NCBI GenBank assembly: GCA_946615865.1
Contig: CAMOIJ010000013.1
Coordinates: forward strand, 1 to 54,392
DNA: 54,392 nucleotides
Reading direction: 5' to 3'
Source: an uncultured Lachnospiraceae bacterium
Lineage (GTDB): Bacteria; Bacillota; Clostridia; Lachnospirales; Lachnospiraceae
The notes beneath the pieces are model-generated. The model saw only the letters and a program-made list of their open reading frames with translations. It was not told the origin of the DNA and searched no databases. Below, in pieces: positions 53,183-54,392 of the stretch. Within the stretch, counting starts at the first letter, position 1. Each line of letters starts with the position of its first letter. Both the position numbers and the translations under genes were made by a program.

Positions 53183-54392
53183 ATGTTTGAAGACAAAAAA
53201 TGGGACAAGACGTTTAAAAACCGTCTTTCCAAGCACTACGATGAACTGAAATGGCTCTACAGCGAGTTGTATCACAACGACCAGCAGGCATTCGACTATT
53301 TCTGCGATATGATGTACGAGTACTACGAGAAAAGAAGCCCCATGCTCCGTGAGTGGGACGAAGCGCGCGAGGCGTCTCCCGACTGGTACAAGGGAAATGA
53401 CATGCTCGGTATGCTCATGTACACGAACTGCTTCGCCGGCAATCTCAAAGGTGTGAAGAGCCATCTGGATTACATCCAGGAGTGCGGCGTCAACTATCTG
53501 CACCTGATGCCTCTGCTGGAGAGCCCCAAGGACCGCAGCGACGGCGGTTACGCGGTCTCTAACTTCCGCAAGGTCCAGCCCGAGCTGGGCACCATGGAAG
53601 ACCTGGCTGAGCTGGCGGACGACTGCCACACCCGCGGAATGTGCGTATGTCTCGATTTCGTCATGAACCACACCAGTGAAGACCATGAGTGGGCGATGCG
53701 CGCGAAGGCAGGAGAGAAGGAGTACCAGGACCGTTTCTTCTTCTACGACGACTGGACCATTCCGAACGAGTTCGAGAAGACTGTTCCTCAGGTATTCCCT
53801 CAGACAGCGCCCGGCAACTTCTCCTGGTGCCCGGAAGTAAACAAGGTTGTCATGACCACATTCTGGCCCTATCAGTGGGATCTCAACTATGCGAATCCGG
53901 TCGTTTTCAACGACATGACGGCTGACATGCTCAACCTCTGCAACCACGGCGTGGATATCATTCGTCTGGACGCGACGCCTTACATCTGGAAAGAGATCGG
54001 CACGCCTTGCCGCAACCTGCCCCAGGTGCACACTCTCGTTCGTCTGATGCACATGGCTACCGAGGTCGTCTGTCCCGGAACGCTGCTCCTGGGCGAAGTT
54101 GTTATGGAACCGAGCAAGGTCGTTCCCTATTTTGGCACCATCGAGAAGCCGGAATGCCACATGCTCTACAACGTGACCACCATGGCCAGCACATGGCACA
54201 CAGTGGCGACACACGACGTGCGCCTGCTCCGCCATCAGATGGAAGCAGTTTTCGCGCTGCCTCACGAGTACACATTCCTGAACTACCTGCGCTGCCACGA
54301 CGACATCGGCTGGGGCCTGGACTACGATTATCTCAAGCAGTTCGGCATCACGGAAGTGCCGCACAAGAAATACCTCAACGACTATCTCACCG
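53183..54392 (+). CDS. GH13 amylosucrase/sucrose-hydrolase-like enzyme, 3' end outside the window
   Basis: About 403 codons of an alpha-amylase-family enzyme, open to the window end. The start ATG at 53183 follows TAGGAGGGTTAT, a strong site. The sequence MFEDKKWDKTFKNRLSKHYD, then DWYKGNDMLGMLMYTNCFAG, is the amylosucrase-type beginning, with a helical N-terminal domain. The barrel then has CLDFVMNHTSEDHEWA, the nucleophile region IIRLDATPYIWKE (Asp263) and the acid/base segment LLGEVVME (Glu305). Typical amylosucrases are 550-640 residues and make alpha-1,4-glucan from sucrose; hydrolase members of the same subfamily look alike, so the two cannot be separated here. It has its own promoter with a cre-like operator, so it is regulated independently of the upstream GH13 gene. 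Confidence 0.78.
   Translation, partial: MFEDKKWDKTFKNRLSKHYDELKWLYSELYHNDQQAFDYFCDMMYEYYEKRSPMLREWDEAREASPDWYKGNDMLGMLMYTNCFAGNLKGVKSHLDYIQECGVNYLHLMPLLESPKDRSDGGYAVSNFRKVQPELGTMEDLAELADDCHTRGMCVCLDFVMNHTSEDHEWAMRAKAGEKEYQDRFFFYDDWTIPNEFEKTVPQVFPQTAPGNFSWCPEVNKVVMTTFWPYQWDLNYANPVVFNDMTADMLNLCNHGVDIIRLDATPYIWKEIGTPCRNLPQVHTLVRLMHMATEVVCPGTLLLGEVVMEPSKVVPYFGTIEKPECHMLYNVTTMASTWHTVATHDVRLLRHQMEAVFALPHEYTFLNYLRCHDDIGWGLDYDYLKQFGITEVPHKKYLNDYLT

Overview
The window looks like chromosomal DNA of a Gram-positive Clostridia member, most probably Lachnospiraceae or a close relative; the genus cannot be told from the sequence. This rests on AGGAGG-type ribosome binding sites, mixed AGA/AGG/CGC arginine codons, Firmicutes gene orders (dnaK-dnaJ-prmA-rsmE; ireB-ruvX-DUF1292; trmR-trhP; cdaA-cdaR; HU-rqcP-divIC-tilS-hpt-ftsH), ThiI without a rhodanese domain, an HPr-like protein without its histidine, and a short ProS. 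Nearly all genes lie on the plus strand; the HPr-like gene at 7.3-7.6 kb is the exception.

Layout. 0-7.3 kb: dnaK (5' end missing), dnaJ, prmA, rsmE, a cysteine desulfurase and thiI (protein folding, ribosome and tRNA modification). 7.3-17.4 kb: HPr-like gene, mtaB, ireB, ruvX, DUF1292, RNase J, an MltG-like stub, trmR and trhP (tRNA U34 modification), then trkA and trkH (potassium uptake). 17.5-18.46 kb: tRNA-Gln(CUG) and a non-coding composite of three repeat arrays (12, 63 and 30 bp). 18.46-24.5 kb: secreted amidase-like protein with wall-binding repeats, acyl-ACP thioesterase, CvfB-like protein, PucR/CdaR-type regulator and S41 protease. 24.6-27.7 kb: a DUF6472 protein and a YdjI/YdjG-like pair (SPFH protein with zinc ribbons; zinc-ribbon membrane protein). 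27.7-28.4 kb: a 71-bp tandem array of palindromic units. 28.4-36.5 kb: uvrB, uvrA, recD2, comFC. 36.5-39.8 kb: two unknown membrane proteins, then cdaA and cdaR (cyclic di-AMP synthesis). 39.8-44.5 kb: leuA, proS, cca. 44.5-50.5 kb: HU, rqcP, divIC, a second locus of the 63-bp repeat, tilS with two repeat expansions inside its coding sequence, hpt and ftsH. 50.8-54.4 kb: two GH13 enzymes; the second is cut by the window end and has a promoter with an apparent catabolite operator.

Connections. Several genes converge on tRNA maturation (thiI with its sulfur donor, mtaB, trmR/trhP, cca, tilS). CdaA/CdaR and Trk may be linked, because cyclic di-AMP controls potassium uptake in Firmicutes. The two GH13 enzymes point to alpha-glucan or sucrose-derived glucan metabolism under carbon control.

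The least ordinary content is repeat DNA. One 63-bp family occurs at two loci about 28 kb apart and in opposite orientation. A distinct 71-bp palindromic array precedes uvrB. tilS carries two unrelated in-frame tandem expansions. The places where spore formers usually carry yabP/yabQ and spoIIE hold only short repeat-bearing spacers. I found no clear new defence or biosynthetic system; the repeat families are the best candidates for something undescribed.
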